Shown in pieces: positions 17,227 to 25,626 of a DNA stretch of 37,647 bases. The stretch lies in assembly GCA_903844055.1 (NCBI GenBank), contig CAIMSF010000117.1, positions 1 through 37,647 on the forward strand, written 5' to 3'. The position numbers were made by a program, and so were the translations under genes. Each line of letters starts with the position of its first letter. The first letter of the stretch is position 1. This DNA is from an uncultured bacterium. Its GTDB lineage: Bacteria; Bacillota_I; Bacilli_A; Izemoplasmatales; Hujiaoplasmataceae. The notes under the pieces were generated by a model that did no database searches, was not told where the DNA came from, and saw nothing but the letters and a program-made list of their open reading frames with translations.

Positions 17227-19881
17227 ATGAAAAGAAATCTGATTCTGGCTTTTCTGACCCTGTGCGTGACGGCGATCCTGATCGCCTGCGACGGGATCAC
17301 GACCACCGTCCCGGTGACGACGGCCACGACCGCCGCCGTCACGACCACGACGCAGCCGGGAACGACCGCCACCACGACGACCACGCAGGCGACGACCACC
17401 ACCCAGGCCACGACCACGCAGACCACCACGACCACGACGACGACCACCCTGCCGCCGACGATGCCCTTGGTCGCCGACATCAACCCGACGCCCGAAGGCC
17501 TCTACGGCATCTATGACCTCGCCGTCGCCGAAAACGTCGCGACGATCGTCTACGACAAGCACGGCCATGCCTGGCCGGTCATGGAAATCGCGATCGAAGA
17601 GGATGTCGAGCGCTTCAACAAGCTCGTCGTCACCGCCAGCGGCGACGGCGTCCTGCTCGTCCGCTTCGTCGGCGCGACCGTCTATGAGGTACGCCTCAAC
17701 CTCGTCTCCGGCGGCTCGACCTTCCAGATCGACCTCCGCGACTTCGACGACTTCCTCGCCGGCCTCACCGCGATCGAACTCGTCGCCGACCCCGGCGTCG
17801 CCGCCTCCCGTGGCACGATCGTCCTCTCGGCCTTCCAGTTCGAAACCGGCACCGCCTTCGGCAGCGTCATCGAACTCAAGGCCCCGGGCTACAACGCGAC
17901 GTACGAATGGGTCTCCAACGATCCCGGCGTCTACACCTTCACGACCGAGATGGACGACTCCGTCACGATCGGCTTCACCAAGCTCGCCGGTCAGGAATGG
18001 TCCTGGGCGGGCCGCCTCTTCTCGACGGATGAGACCCAGGGCTACAACATGATGACCGTCGTGATCCAGGGAACCGCCGGAACGCAGTTCCTCGTCAAGC
18101 CGAACGACCAGGGCTCGATGGAAAAATGGATCAACCTCGACGGCACCGTCCAGACGGTCCAGATCCCGCTCACCGCGGACCTCTTCCGCCTCGTCTGCTT
18201 CGCCCATCCCGGCAGCGCCCCGGCGTCCGGAACGGTCTCGCTCAAGAGCATGATCCTCTCCTACGTCACCCCCGCCGCCGCGGACGTGAGCGCCTATGAG
18301 ACGTTCGACTTCGAAGACGGCTGGGTCGCCGGCGACGCCGGCGTCTACACGATCGGCTACGCCGACGGCAAGACGACGATCGCCTGGACCGACCGCGCCA
18401 ACGCCTGGTCCTACCTCAAGAACGAATTCGCCCCGAACCTCTCCGCCCACAACACGGTCACGATGGTCGTCAAGGGCACGATCGGCCAGCAGCTCATCAT
18501 CAAGCCCAACGACAACGGCGCCTATGAACGGACCATCACCTTCGACGGCACCGAACAGACCTTCACCTTCACGCTCGCCACGAAACCGACGAAGGTCATC
18601 GTCTTCGCCGACCCGCTCCTCGGCGGCGCGTCCGGCTCCTTCGAAATCATCTCCGCCACGACCTCCTTCGTCCCCGCGGGCGAGAACCTGAACGTCGGCT
18701 GGGCCGAGAACGACGCGGACACCTATGACATCACCTTCGAAGCCAGCGGCCTCGTCTCCGTCGACTACACCAAGCTCGCCGGCCAGGAATGGGTCTTCAT
18801 GAAGACGACCTTCGACCCGCTCGACGTCGTCGGCATGAACGTCCTCGCCCTCACCCTGCAGGGCGTCGCCGGCAAGCAGGTCCTCGTCAAGCCGAACGAT
18901 TACTGGAAGACCGAAACCTGGGTCACCTTCGAAGACGAGAACCCCGTCACGCTCTACTTCAACCTGTTTGACTTCGAACAGGATTCCTTCCTCAACATCA
19001 TCCTCTTCGCCGAACCCGGAACCGCTCCCGCCACTGGCAGCTTCTCGATCCTCAAGCTCGAACTCTCCTACGCGCAGCCCGATGCCGTCGAACGCGACGT
19101 CGTCGTCGACTTCGAAGAAGGCTGGATCGACAACGACGGCGGCATCTTCACCTTCACCCGCGTCGACGGCGTGACCAACGTCGCCTGGAACAAGCCCGTC
19201 CAGAACGACTGGCAGTATTTCAAGAACACCTTCGAAGGCAACCTCGCCAACCACAACACGATCACGATGGTCGTCCAGGGCACGATCGGCCAGCAGATCC
19301 TGATCAAGCCGAACGACAAGTGGTATCTCGAACAGACCGTCACGTTCGACGGCACCGAACAGACCGTGACCTTCTCGCTCGAGGAAGCCCCGCTGTTCGT
19401 GATCATCTTCGCCGATCCGTTCAACCACGGCCTCACCGGCGACTTCGACATCATCTCCGCGACCGTCACGTTCGAACCGGTTCCCTATGAAGTGACCGGC
19501 GGCTGGGCGGAAAACGATCCCGGCACGTACACGATCGACCAGGACAACCTCGATGGTTCCGTCGTCGTCAACTACGCCACGACCGATACCTACCAGTTCA
19601 TGATCAACCACTTCGACGCCGACCTCGCGCTGGGCAACAACACCCTCACGATCGTCGTCCAGGGCACCCTCGGGAACACCCTGCTCGTCAAGCCCAACGA
19701 CTCCGGCGCGCTCGAAACCGTCATCACCTTCGACGGCACCGAGCAGACCCTCGTCATCACCGCCGCCGCGTTCTCGAAGATCCTGCTCTTCGCCGCCCCC
19801 GGCACCGCCGGCGGACAGACCGGCACCTTCACGATCGTCAGCCTGACGCTCACCTACGTCGAACCGCTCCCGGCCGAATGA
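17227..19881 (+). CDS. Lipoprotein with Thr-rich linker and about five tandem ~130-aa beta-rich domains (putative carbohydrate-binding adhesin)
   Basis: 884 aa; lipobox LIAC; T-rich linker; recurrent motif '[LI][VI]KPND......E..[IV]TFDGTEQT'; RBS AGGAGG. Confidence 0.78.
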   Translation: MKRNLILAFLTLCVTAILIACDGITTTVPVTTATTAAVTTTTQPGTTATTTTTQATTTTQATTTQTTTTTTTTTLPPTMPLVADINPTPEGLYGIYDLAVAENVATIVYDKHGHAWPVMEIAIEEDVERFNKLVVTASGDGVLLVRFVGATVYEVRLNLVSGGSTFQIDLRDFDDFLAGLTAIELVADPGVAASRGTIVLSAFQFETGTAFGSVIELKAPGYNATYEWVSNDPGVYTFTTEMDDSVTIGFTKLAGQEWSWAGRLFSTDETQGYNMMTVVIQGTAGTQFLVKPNDQGSMEKWINLDGTVQTVQIPLTADLFRLVCFAHPGSAPASGTVSLKSMILSYVTPAAADVSAYETFDFEDGWVAGDAGVYTIGYADGKTTIAWTDRANAWSYLKNEFAPNLSAHNTVTMVVKGTIGQQLIIKPNDNGAYERTITFDGTEQTFTFTLATKPTKVIVFADPLLGGASGSFEIISATTSFVPAGENLNVGWAENDADTYDITFEASGLVSVDYTKLAGQEWVFMKTTFDPLDVVGMNVLALTLQGVAGKQVLVKPNDYWKTETWVTFEDENPVTLYFNLFDFEQDSFLNIILFAEPGTAPATGSFSILKLELSYAQPDAVERDVVVDFEEGWIDNDGGIFTFTRVDGVTNVAWNKPVQNDWQYFKNTFEGNLANHNTITMVVQGTIGQQILIKPNDKWYLEQTVTFDGTEQTVTFSLEEAPLFVIIFADPFNHGLTGDFDIISATVTFEPVPYEVTGGWAENDPGTYTIDQDNLDGSVVVNYATTDTYQFMINHFDADLALGNNTLTIVVQGTLGNTLLVKPNDSGALETVITFDGTEQTLVITAAAFSKILLFAAPGTAGGQTGTFTIVSLTLTYVEPLPAE
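17899..19866 (+). repeat. Five diverged in-gene domain repeats in apparent A-B-A-B-A order
   Basis: 'KPND' motif recurs five times. A-type units share 'KLAGQEW' and 'GWAEND'; B-type units share 'DFE[DE]GW', 'GTIGQQ', 'FADP' and '[ED]F[ED]IISAT'. Approximate units: 17899-18276, 18298-18672, 18694-19080, 19105-19482, 19498-19866. Confidence 0.8.
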
Positions 19882-19901
19882 TCTGAGTCCCATGCAACAA
19901 A

Positions 19902-19934
19902 AAACGGTACGCATCGCTGCGTGCCGTTTTTTTT
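19902..19934. terminator. Bidirectional Rho-independent terminator between convergent genes
   Basis: AAACGGTACGCA-tcgc-TGCGTGCCGTTTTTTTT; A-tract on one side and T-tract on the other. Confidence 0.9.
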
Positions 19935-19944
19935 GTGATCCGAA

Positions 19945-22086
19945 TCATCGTTTCAAGACGAAGTCGGCGGCTTTCAGATGGGCAGAGTCCGGGCCGACGG
20001 ACACCGTGAAGACGCCCGGATCCCAGACGACGGAACCGTCCGGAAGACGGTAGGACAGGTCCGAAAGGCCAAGTTCGAACCGGACCGTTTGCGTTTCGAA
20101 GGCCGAAAGCCGGATTTTTCGGAACGCCTTCAGTTCGAGGACGGGACGGCTGATCCGCGCGGCCTTGTCGCGCAGGTACAGCTGGACCGTCTCGACGCCC
20201 GCGCGGGCGGTTTCGTTGTGGAGCTCGACGGTGACGGCGAGGGACTCGGAAGGCGTGATCGCGGACGCGGAGAGCACCGGCGCGCCGTAGGAGAAGGCGG
20301 CGTAGGAGAGGCCGAAGCCGAACGGGAAGCGCGGCGAATTGAGCTCGTCGATGTACTTCGTGACGTATTCGCGGGGATGGAGCTCGTGGTGGTTCGGACG
20401 ACCCGTCGGCAGGCCGTCGTAGTGGACGGGGATCTGCCCGACGCTGCGCGGGAAGGACATCGTGAGCTTGCCGGAGGGATCGGCGATGCCGTAGAGCAGG
20501 TCGCAGACGGCCTCCGCTCCCTTCGTGCCGAGGAACCAGGTTTCCAGGATCGCGTCGGCTTCGAGGATGTTCTCGAGGACGAGCGGACGGCCGTTCTGGA
20601 GGACGGCGACCGCCGTTCCGTGCAGCGACTTGACGAACCCGACGAGTTCCGCCTGTTTCCCCGGAAGCGTGATGTCCGCGCGCGAATGGGCTTCGCCGGA
20701 CTGGTGGGCGTTCTCGCCGAGCAAAAGCAGGACGACGTCCGCCTGTCTGAGCTTCTCGATGTCCGAAGCGTCGTACGACGCGATGGAATCTCCGTCCTTG
20801 ACGATCGTCAGGTCGATCCCGCGGCGCCGCAGGACTTCCGCGATCGATTCGTTTTTGGCGTTGTTGCCATGCCAGGACCAGGGACCGTTGGTCTCGTGCG
20901 AGGTGGCGTACGGGCCGATCAGGGCGATCCGCAGCGCCGGGTGAAGCGGAAGCGCCATCCGATCGTTTTTGAGGAGGACGGCGCTTTCGAGGGCGACCCG
21001 CTTCGACAGCGCGAGATGGGCTTCGGAGAGCATCGTCAATTGTTCCTTGACGGGATCGGCGTTATGGAAGGGGTCGGCGAACAGGCCGAGTTCCTCCTTC
21101 AGGTCGAGGATGCGGAGGACCGCCTCGTCGATCAGGGAAAGATCCACGACACCGTCGGTCACCAGCTTCTCGAGGTGGTTGACGTAGTCGGTCGAGGCCA
21201 TCTCGATGTCGAGTCCGGCGAGGACGCCCAGCCGGGCGGCGTCGCGTTCGTCCTCGGCGGCGCCGTGGGCGAGGACCTCGTGGAGCGAATCGTAGTCGGT
21301 GATCGTCACGCCGGAAAACTTCCAGCGGTCGCGCAGGATCGTCCTGAGCAGATATCTGTTGATCGTGCAGGGGACGCCCTCGATCGTGTTGAAGGCGGTC
21401 ATCACGCCGCGGGCGCCGGCTTCGATCGCTTTCCGGTATCCTTCCAAATAACCGCCCTCAAGGGCCTGGCGGGAGAGGTCGACGGCGGCGTACTCGCGGC
21501 CGCCCTCCGGGGCGCCGTAGCCCGCGAAATGCTTGACGCACGACGCGACGGTCCCCTCGCCGGCCAGATCGTCCCCCTGGAAGCCCGCGACTGAGGCGGC
21601 CGCGAACAGCCCGAGCAGGTAAGGGTCTTCGCCGAAGCTTTCGACGACGCGTCCCCAGCGGGGGTCGCGCACGAGGTCGGCCATCGGTGCGTAGGTCATG
21701 TGGACGCCGGCCGTCGCGGCTTCCAGGGCGGCGACGCGGGCGGCAATCCTGGCGTTCTCCGGGTCCCACGAGCAGGACAGCGCGAGCGGGACCGGGAAGA
21801 TGGTCCGGTAGCCGTGGATCACGTCGGCGCCGAAGAGCAGCGGAATCCCGAGCCGGTTCTTCGCGAGGTATTTCTTCTGGACTTCGATCATCTCCCGGGC
21901 GTCGCCGATGCCGAGCGCGGTGCCGGCGGAGAAGATCTTCGCCTCGTCGAGCTTGAGGTCGCGGATCGGACCGGCGGCTTCCTTCTCGAGGTCGGCGACG
22001 AAAAACCACGGCGAGAGTTGCATCATCTGGCCGATTTTTTCGGGGATGGTCATCTGTTTCAACAAGTCTTTCGTGTTCAAGGGCAT
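19945..22086 (-). CDS. GH3 family beta-glucosidase
   Basis: MPLNTKDLLKQMTIPEKIGQMMQLSPWF...; GH3 motifs 'DPRWGRVVESFGEDPYL', 'VKHFAGYGAPEGGREY' and nucleophile region 'GVTITDYDS'; C-terminal FnIII-like domain. The longer ORF to 23454 is an antisense extension. Confidence 0.95.
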   Translation of the reverse strand: MPLNTKDLLKQMTIPEKIGQMMQLSPWFFVADLEKEAAGPIRDLKLDEAKIFSAGTALGIGDAREMIEVQKKYLAKNRLGIPLLFGADVIHGYRTIFPVPLALSCSWDPENARIAARVAALEAATAGVHMTYAPMADLVRDPRWGRVVESFGEDPYLLGLFAAASVAGFQGDDLAGEGTVASCVKHFAGYGAPEGGREYAAVDLSRQALEGGYLEGYRKAIEAGARGVMTAFNTIEGVPCTINRYLLRTILRDRWKFSGVTITDYDSLHEVLAHGAAEDERDAARLGVLAGLDIEMASTDYVNHLEKLVTDGVVDLSLIDEAVLRILDLKEELGLFADPFHNADPVKEQLTMLSEAHLALSKRVALESAVLLKNDRMALPLHPALRIALIGPYATSHETNGPWSWHGNNAKNESIAEVLRRRGIDLTIVKDGDSIASYDASDIEKLRQADVVLLLLGENAHQSGEAHSRADITLPGKQAELVGFVKSLHGTAVAVLQNGRPLVLENILEADAILETWFLGTKGAEAVCDLLYGIADPSGKLTMSFPRSVGQIPVHYDGLPTGRPNHHELHPREYVTKYIDELNSPRFPFGFGLSYAAFSYGAPVLSASAITPSESLAVTVELHNETARAGVETVQLYLRDKAARISRPVLELKAFRKIRLSAFETQTVRFELGLSDLSYRLPDGSVVWDPGVFTVSVGPDSAHLKAADFVLKR

Positions 22087-22134
22087 CGTTCCTTCCGAGC
22101 CCGCGCCGGCGGATGGACGGCGTGGGGCGACTGT

Positions 22135-22170
22135 CCCTATTGTATCATAAAATGATACAAATGAATAGGG
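22135..22170. promoter_or_regulatory. Inverted-repeat operator / promoter region upstream of GH3 gene
   Basis: TTGTATCAT-AAA-ATGATACAA (22140-22160), flanked by outer arms CCCTAT...ATAGGG; minus-strand -10-like TACAAT lies inside. Confidence 0.7.
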
Positions 22171-22171
22171 A

Positions 22172-22208
22172 AAGCGAAAAGAAGGGCGTCCGGTCGTTCC
22201 GGACGCCC
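22172..22208 (-). terminator. Rho-independent terminator of deacylase gene
   Basis: Perfect 10-bp stem GGGCGTCCGG-tcgtt-CCGGACGCCC; on the minus strand followed by TTCTTTTCG. Confidence 0.75.
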
Positions 22209-22238
22209 AGGAGGACGCAATGGGGTGGAGCGCTCCGA

Positions 22239-23834
22239 TCAGACGGGGAGGAAGCGGCCGACGGTCGCGACCGCGGCTTGGTCGACGACGCCGTTTCGGA
22301 CGACGACGCGGCCGTTGTTCACGACGAGGTCGATGCCCGACGGCGAGGCGTCCTTCCCTTCGCCATAGGATAGACGGGTCGGGTCGATCACGACGAGGTC
22401 GGCGAAGTGGCCGGCGGCGATCGCGCCGCGGTCCGTCAACCCGAACCGGGCGGCGGTGGCGCCGGTCATCTTGCGGACGGCCTCTTCGACCGGCGTCTGG
22501 TGTTTTTGCGCAAGCGACAGGAACTTCGGGAAGGCATGGAGGGCCGCGAAGTTCTGCACGCCGGACTCCGGTTCGATCCACGCGTCGGTCATGTAGAGCG
22601 ACAGCGGATGGCGTCTGAGCTTTTCGATGATCGCCGGGTTCTGATACTGGTACATCAGCACGTTGATGTGTCCATGACTCTTGTCGACGAGCTCGAGATA
22701 GGTTTGGAACGCGCTCTTCTTCCAGCGTTTCGCGATGTCCGTGACGCGCAGCCCCTCGATGTCCTTCATGAGGCCGTAGGTGTTCGTGACGAGGATGTCG
22801 GAAAACCCGAAACCGAGCGCCTTGGTGGCGATGAACACTTCGACCCAGAGGCGGATCCGCGTCAGCGGGCGCTTGCGGAGCGCGGGATCCATCGCGAGAT
22901 ACCAGACCGGCAGGACGACCGTGATGATCGAGGCGCCGAACTCCATCGGATAGAGGTCGAAGGCGACGTCGACGCCGGCGGCCTTCGTCTCCTCGAGCAG
23001 GCGGAGCGACTCGTCGACGGTGTCCCAGGAGTTTTTCCCGACGAAGATGAGATGCGAGTACTGGGTCTTCGCGCCGGTCGCCCTGGCGATCGCGAGGACT
23101 TCGTCCATCGCCCGCAGGTTGTGGGCGCGGCCGCCGACCGGCGGGTGGTAGGACGTCGACACCTTCGAATAGGCGCGGGCGTGGAACGCGGCGATCTTGT
23201 CGTGCTTCTTCGCGATCCTTGCGATGGCTTCGATCTCGGAAAGGGGAGCGAACTGCCCGGGTTCGTACATGAGCCCGAACGAGACGCCGGCGGCACCTTC
23301 CGACAGGGCTTGTTCGACCGCCTGGGTCATCGCCGCAAACGCCTCGGGCGAAAGCGGCGCGCTCGCCTTGCTGGCGACGCCGATGCGGGCGGTGCCGTGT
23401 CCGACGAGGGCGACCAGGTTCACCGGAATCTTGCGGTCGATGCGGCGGGCCCAACCGGCGAAGGAACCGAAGTTCTGGCCGTCGTTAGAGAACAGGCCGC
23501 CGCCGACCTGGTCGTTGTACGGCGTCGCTTCTGGATATCCGGCCGCCGAGAAGCCGCAGTTTCCGACCACCATCGTCGTCACGCCCTGGCGGACGAACGG
23601 TTCGAAATAGGGAAGCCGGTCGGGCTTCGCGGCGTAGAAATCGTTGTGCGAATGGGCGTCGATGAACCCCGGGGTGATCCATTTCCCGGTGCAGTCGAGG
23701 GTTCCTGCGACGTCTGCCGGAAGCGCTTCGTCGGCGTGGAAGACGCGGACGATGCGGTCGTCCTTGACGAGGATGTGGCCGGTGAAGGCGGGACGGCCGG
23801 TGCCGTCGATGATCGTGGCGTTCTGATAGAGCAT
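22239..23834 (-). CDS. N-acyl-D-amino-acid deacylase / D-aminoacylase-like amidohydrolase
   Basis: 531 aa; amidohydrolase motifs 'GKWITPGFIDAHSHNDF', 'VRQGVTTMVVGNCGFS', 'RFGLTDRGAIAAGHFADLVVIDP'. Confidence 0.9.
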   Translation of the reverse strand: MLYQNATIIDGTGRPAFTGHILVKDDRIVRVFHADEALPADVAGTLDCTGKWITPGFIDAHSHNDFYAAKPDRLPYFEPFVRQGVTTMVVGNCGFSAAGYPEATPYNDQVGGGLFSNDGQNFGSFAGWARRIDRKIPVNLVALVGHGTARIGVASKASAPLSPEAFAAMTQAVEQALSEGAAGVSFGLMYEPGQFAPLSEIEAIARIAKKHDKIAAFHARAYSKVSTSYHPPVGGRAHNLRAMDEVLAIARATGAKTQYSHLIFVGKNSWDTVDESLRLLEETKAAGVDVAFDLYPMEFGASIITVVLPVWYLAMDPALRKRPLTRIRLWVEVFIATKALGFGFSDILVTNTYGLMKDIEGLRVTDIAKRWKKSAFQTYLELVDKSHGHINVLMYQYQNPAIIEKLRRHPLSLYMTDAWIEPESGVQNFAALHAFPKFLSLAQKHQTPVEEAVRKMTGATAARFGLTDRGAIAAGHFADLVVIDPTRLSYGEGKDASPSGIDLVVNNGRVVVRNGVVDQAAVATVGRFLPV

Positions 23835-23893
23835 GGGGGTCCTCCTGTGCGGGCGTGGCGCCGGGCGCGAACCGAGCGGATTTCAAACGCCAA

Positions 23894-23899
23894 TATTAT
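23894..23899 (-). promoter_or_regulatory. -10 element (TATAAT) of deacylase promoter
   Basis: ATTATA on plus strand; divergent from the VOC-gene promoter. Confidence 0.5.
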
Positions 23900-23967
23900 A
23901 TCATGGGGATGATGCCGGTTTGAACTATTATGGCGCAAATCGTCAATAAAGCACGGGTCCGCACGGC

Positions 23968-23998
23968 TTGTTCGATGTTCCGCGGGACGTGGTATAAT
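23968..23998 (+). promoter_or_regulatory. Promoter of VOC gene
   Basis: TTGTTC upstream with extended -10 TGGTATAAT. Confidence 0.6.
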
Positions 23999-24026
23999 GG
24001 AGAGAGCCAACATATCGGAGGTCATC

Positions 24027-24428
24027 ATGGTCAAAGGCATCGCCCATCTCGCATTCCAGGTCACGGACATGGAACGCGCCGTCCGCTTCTATGACACCGC
24101 GCTCGGGTTCCGCCGCAAGTTCACCCTCGAAGACGACCAAAAGAATCCCTGGATCGTCTACCTGCAGGTGAACGAACGCCAGTTCATCGAGCTGTTCTAC
24201 GCGAAGGCGCCGCTGTTGCGGTCGGCCGGATCGGTCTCCTATCAGCATCTCTGCATCGAGGTCGAGGACATCCGCGGCGTCGCCGCCAAGCTCGAAGCGA
24301 GCGGCATCCGCCTCGTCCACCCCGTCATCCGCGGCCTCGACCACAACTGGCAGTGCTGGATCGCCGATCCCGACGGCAACCCGATCGAACTGATGGAATA
24401 CGGCGAAAGCGCGCTGCAACTGGCCTGA
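24027..24428 (+). CDS. VOC family (glyoxalase/bleomycin-resistance-like) protein
   Basis: MVKGIAHLAFQVTDMERAVRFYDTALGF...; RBS GGAGG upstream of ATG 24027; C-terminal 'WIADPDGNPIELMEY'. Confidence 0.9.
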   Translation: MVKGIAHLAFQVTDMERAVRFYDTALGFRRKFTLEDDQKNPWIVYLQVNERQFIELFYAKAPLLRSAGSVSYQHLCIEVEDIRGVAAKLEASGIRLVHPVIRGLDHNWQCWIADPDGNPIELMEYGESALQLA

Positions 24429-24445
24429 ACTGCGCCTTATTTCGA

Positions 24446-24462
24446 TGAAAACGTCGTTTTCA
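24446..24462. repeat. Perfect palindrome TGAAAACGTCGTTTTCA
   Basis: 8-bp arms around one central base, in the VOC / small-ORF intergenic region. Confidence 0.7.
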
Positions 24463-24613
24463 CCGACGATTTTCGACCATGGCCTATCGCCATCCGCCGA
24501 AATCGGATACAATCGAAGCCAGCAACCCGAATCAAGGCACGCGGAACCGTCGGTCCATCGGACGAAGGCGGGCGGCGCATCCGGCCTGGATGGATTCGGG
24601 AGAAAGGAATGCC

Positions 24614-24760
24614 ATGGACAAGAACGACAAGCACCATAACAAGAAGAGCGAAGCCAAACGTCAAGACTCCCAGAAACCGAAGCCGAACGCCGCACAGGCC
24701 GTCACTTCGGAGAGCGGCGCGACCCTGAAGAAGGGCGGGAAAGTCAAGAAGACCTACTGA
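24614..24760 (+). CDS. Small basic hypothetical protein (48 aa)
   Basis: MDKNDKHHNKKSEAKRQDSQKPKPNAAQAVTSESGATLKKGGKVKKTY; upstream GAAAGGA RBS. Confidence 0.55.
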   Translation: MDKNDKHHNKKSEAKRQDSQKPKPNAAQAVTSESGATLKKGGKVKKTY

Positions 24761-24902
24761 TCCCGGACGCAACGCTTGCACGCCGGCCGCACCTTGCAAG
24801 GGGAACATTTCCACCGATCATCTTCGCCGTCTCGCGGATGCGATGGATCGCTTCGCGGGACCGCCGCGGTCGTGCGGTGTACAAGAACGGCGAATCATCA
24901 TC

Positions 24903-24938
24903 AAAACGGCGGCCTCCCGAAACGAGGCCGCCGTTTTT
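24903..24938. terminator. Strong bidirectional Rho-independent terminator
   Basis: AAAACGGCGGCCTC-ccgaaac-GAGGCCGCCGTTTTT. Confidence 0.9.
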
Positions 24939-24977
24939 GTCGCCTTGGATGGGTAGACCGCCGACGGACGGCCGTGG

Positions 24978-25445
24978 TCAACGGTCCCAGCGATAGGTCT
25001 TTTTTGCTTTCAGCGTTTCCAGCTGACAATGGAGGCAGAGCCCGGAATGACAGGTGATCAGCCCGCCGCAGGACGGACAACGCCAGGCTTCCGTCTGGGC
25101 CGCGAGGAAGGCTTCCATGCCTGTATCCCGGATGAAACGAAGATTGTCGACCATGCTCAGATGGTAGTTCGTCCTGTACCGCTTGTCGAGGCGGACGAGC
25201 CGTTCGCACGGAAAAGAAGCGCATTCAAAACAAAACGTTACTTGCCCTTCGCCGATCAAGGCGCAGCGTTTCTTCATGAAGGCGCAGTTCTTTCCGCGGG
25301 GACGGCACCCAGGACAGTAGCTTTTGTGAAAGCCCTGTCGGTTGATGTCGTTCTCCTTCGCCTGATAGCTGACGCACAAGGCGCAGTTCATCCCGCAGGG
25401 CGCGATCAGTTCCGCCCTCATTTTATTCTGCGTGGTCGAATCCAT
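24978..25445 (-). CDS. DUF3795 domain-containing Cys-rich protein
   Basis: MDSTTQNKMRAELIAPCGMNCALCVSYQAKEN...YCPGCRPRGKNCAFMKKRCALI...FCFECASFPCERL; typical DUF3795 Cys pattern plus C-terminal CxxC-(x)n-CxxC. Confidence 0.85.
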   Translation of the reverse strand: MDSTTQNKMRAELIAPCGMNCALCVSYQAKENDINRQGFHKSYCPGCRPRGKNCAFMKKRCALIGEGQVTFCFECASFPCERLVRLDKRYRTNYHLSMVDNLRFIRDTGMEAFLAAQTEAWRCPSCGGLITCHSGLCLHCQLETLKAKKTYRWDR

Positions 25446-25626
25446 CGGATCCCTCCTGCCCCGGACCGTCGCAAGGACGATCCGTCGTTTCCTATTATAC
25501 GCCGGATCGGCGCCGGCGTCACGACGGTCGGCGCGTTTGGATGCGATTTCGCGATGGGGGCGATTTACCCGCGACCCGAAAAGTGATATAGTGGTAACGG
25601 GTGGAAAAAGAATTCTGGTGATTGGC

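Noticed and set aside
17300-17460. ACC/ACG repeat tract as a possible CRISPR or satellite array
   Set aside because: It is an in-frame Thr codon linker after a lipobox; no regular spacer-repeat structure.
17161-19914. 917-aa minus-strand ORF opposite the repeat lipoprotein
   Set aside because: Its periodic pattern mirrors the repeats on the coding strand; low-complexity E/D/G/R/V composition. Similar antisense ORFs (3171-4832, 9561-11816, 11626-13983, 31266-33800, 33871-35670) rejected for the same reason.
22087-23454. N-terminal part of the 1169-aa ORF 19945-23454 as part of GH3
   Set aside because: Upstream of M at 22086 the translation is Arg/Pro-rich out-of-frame sequence overlapping the deacylase gene and its terminator; GH3 starts at 22086.
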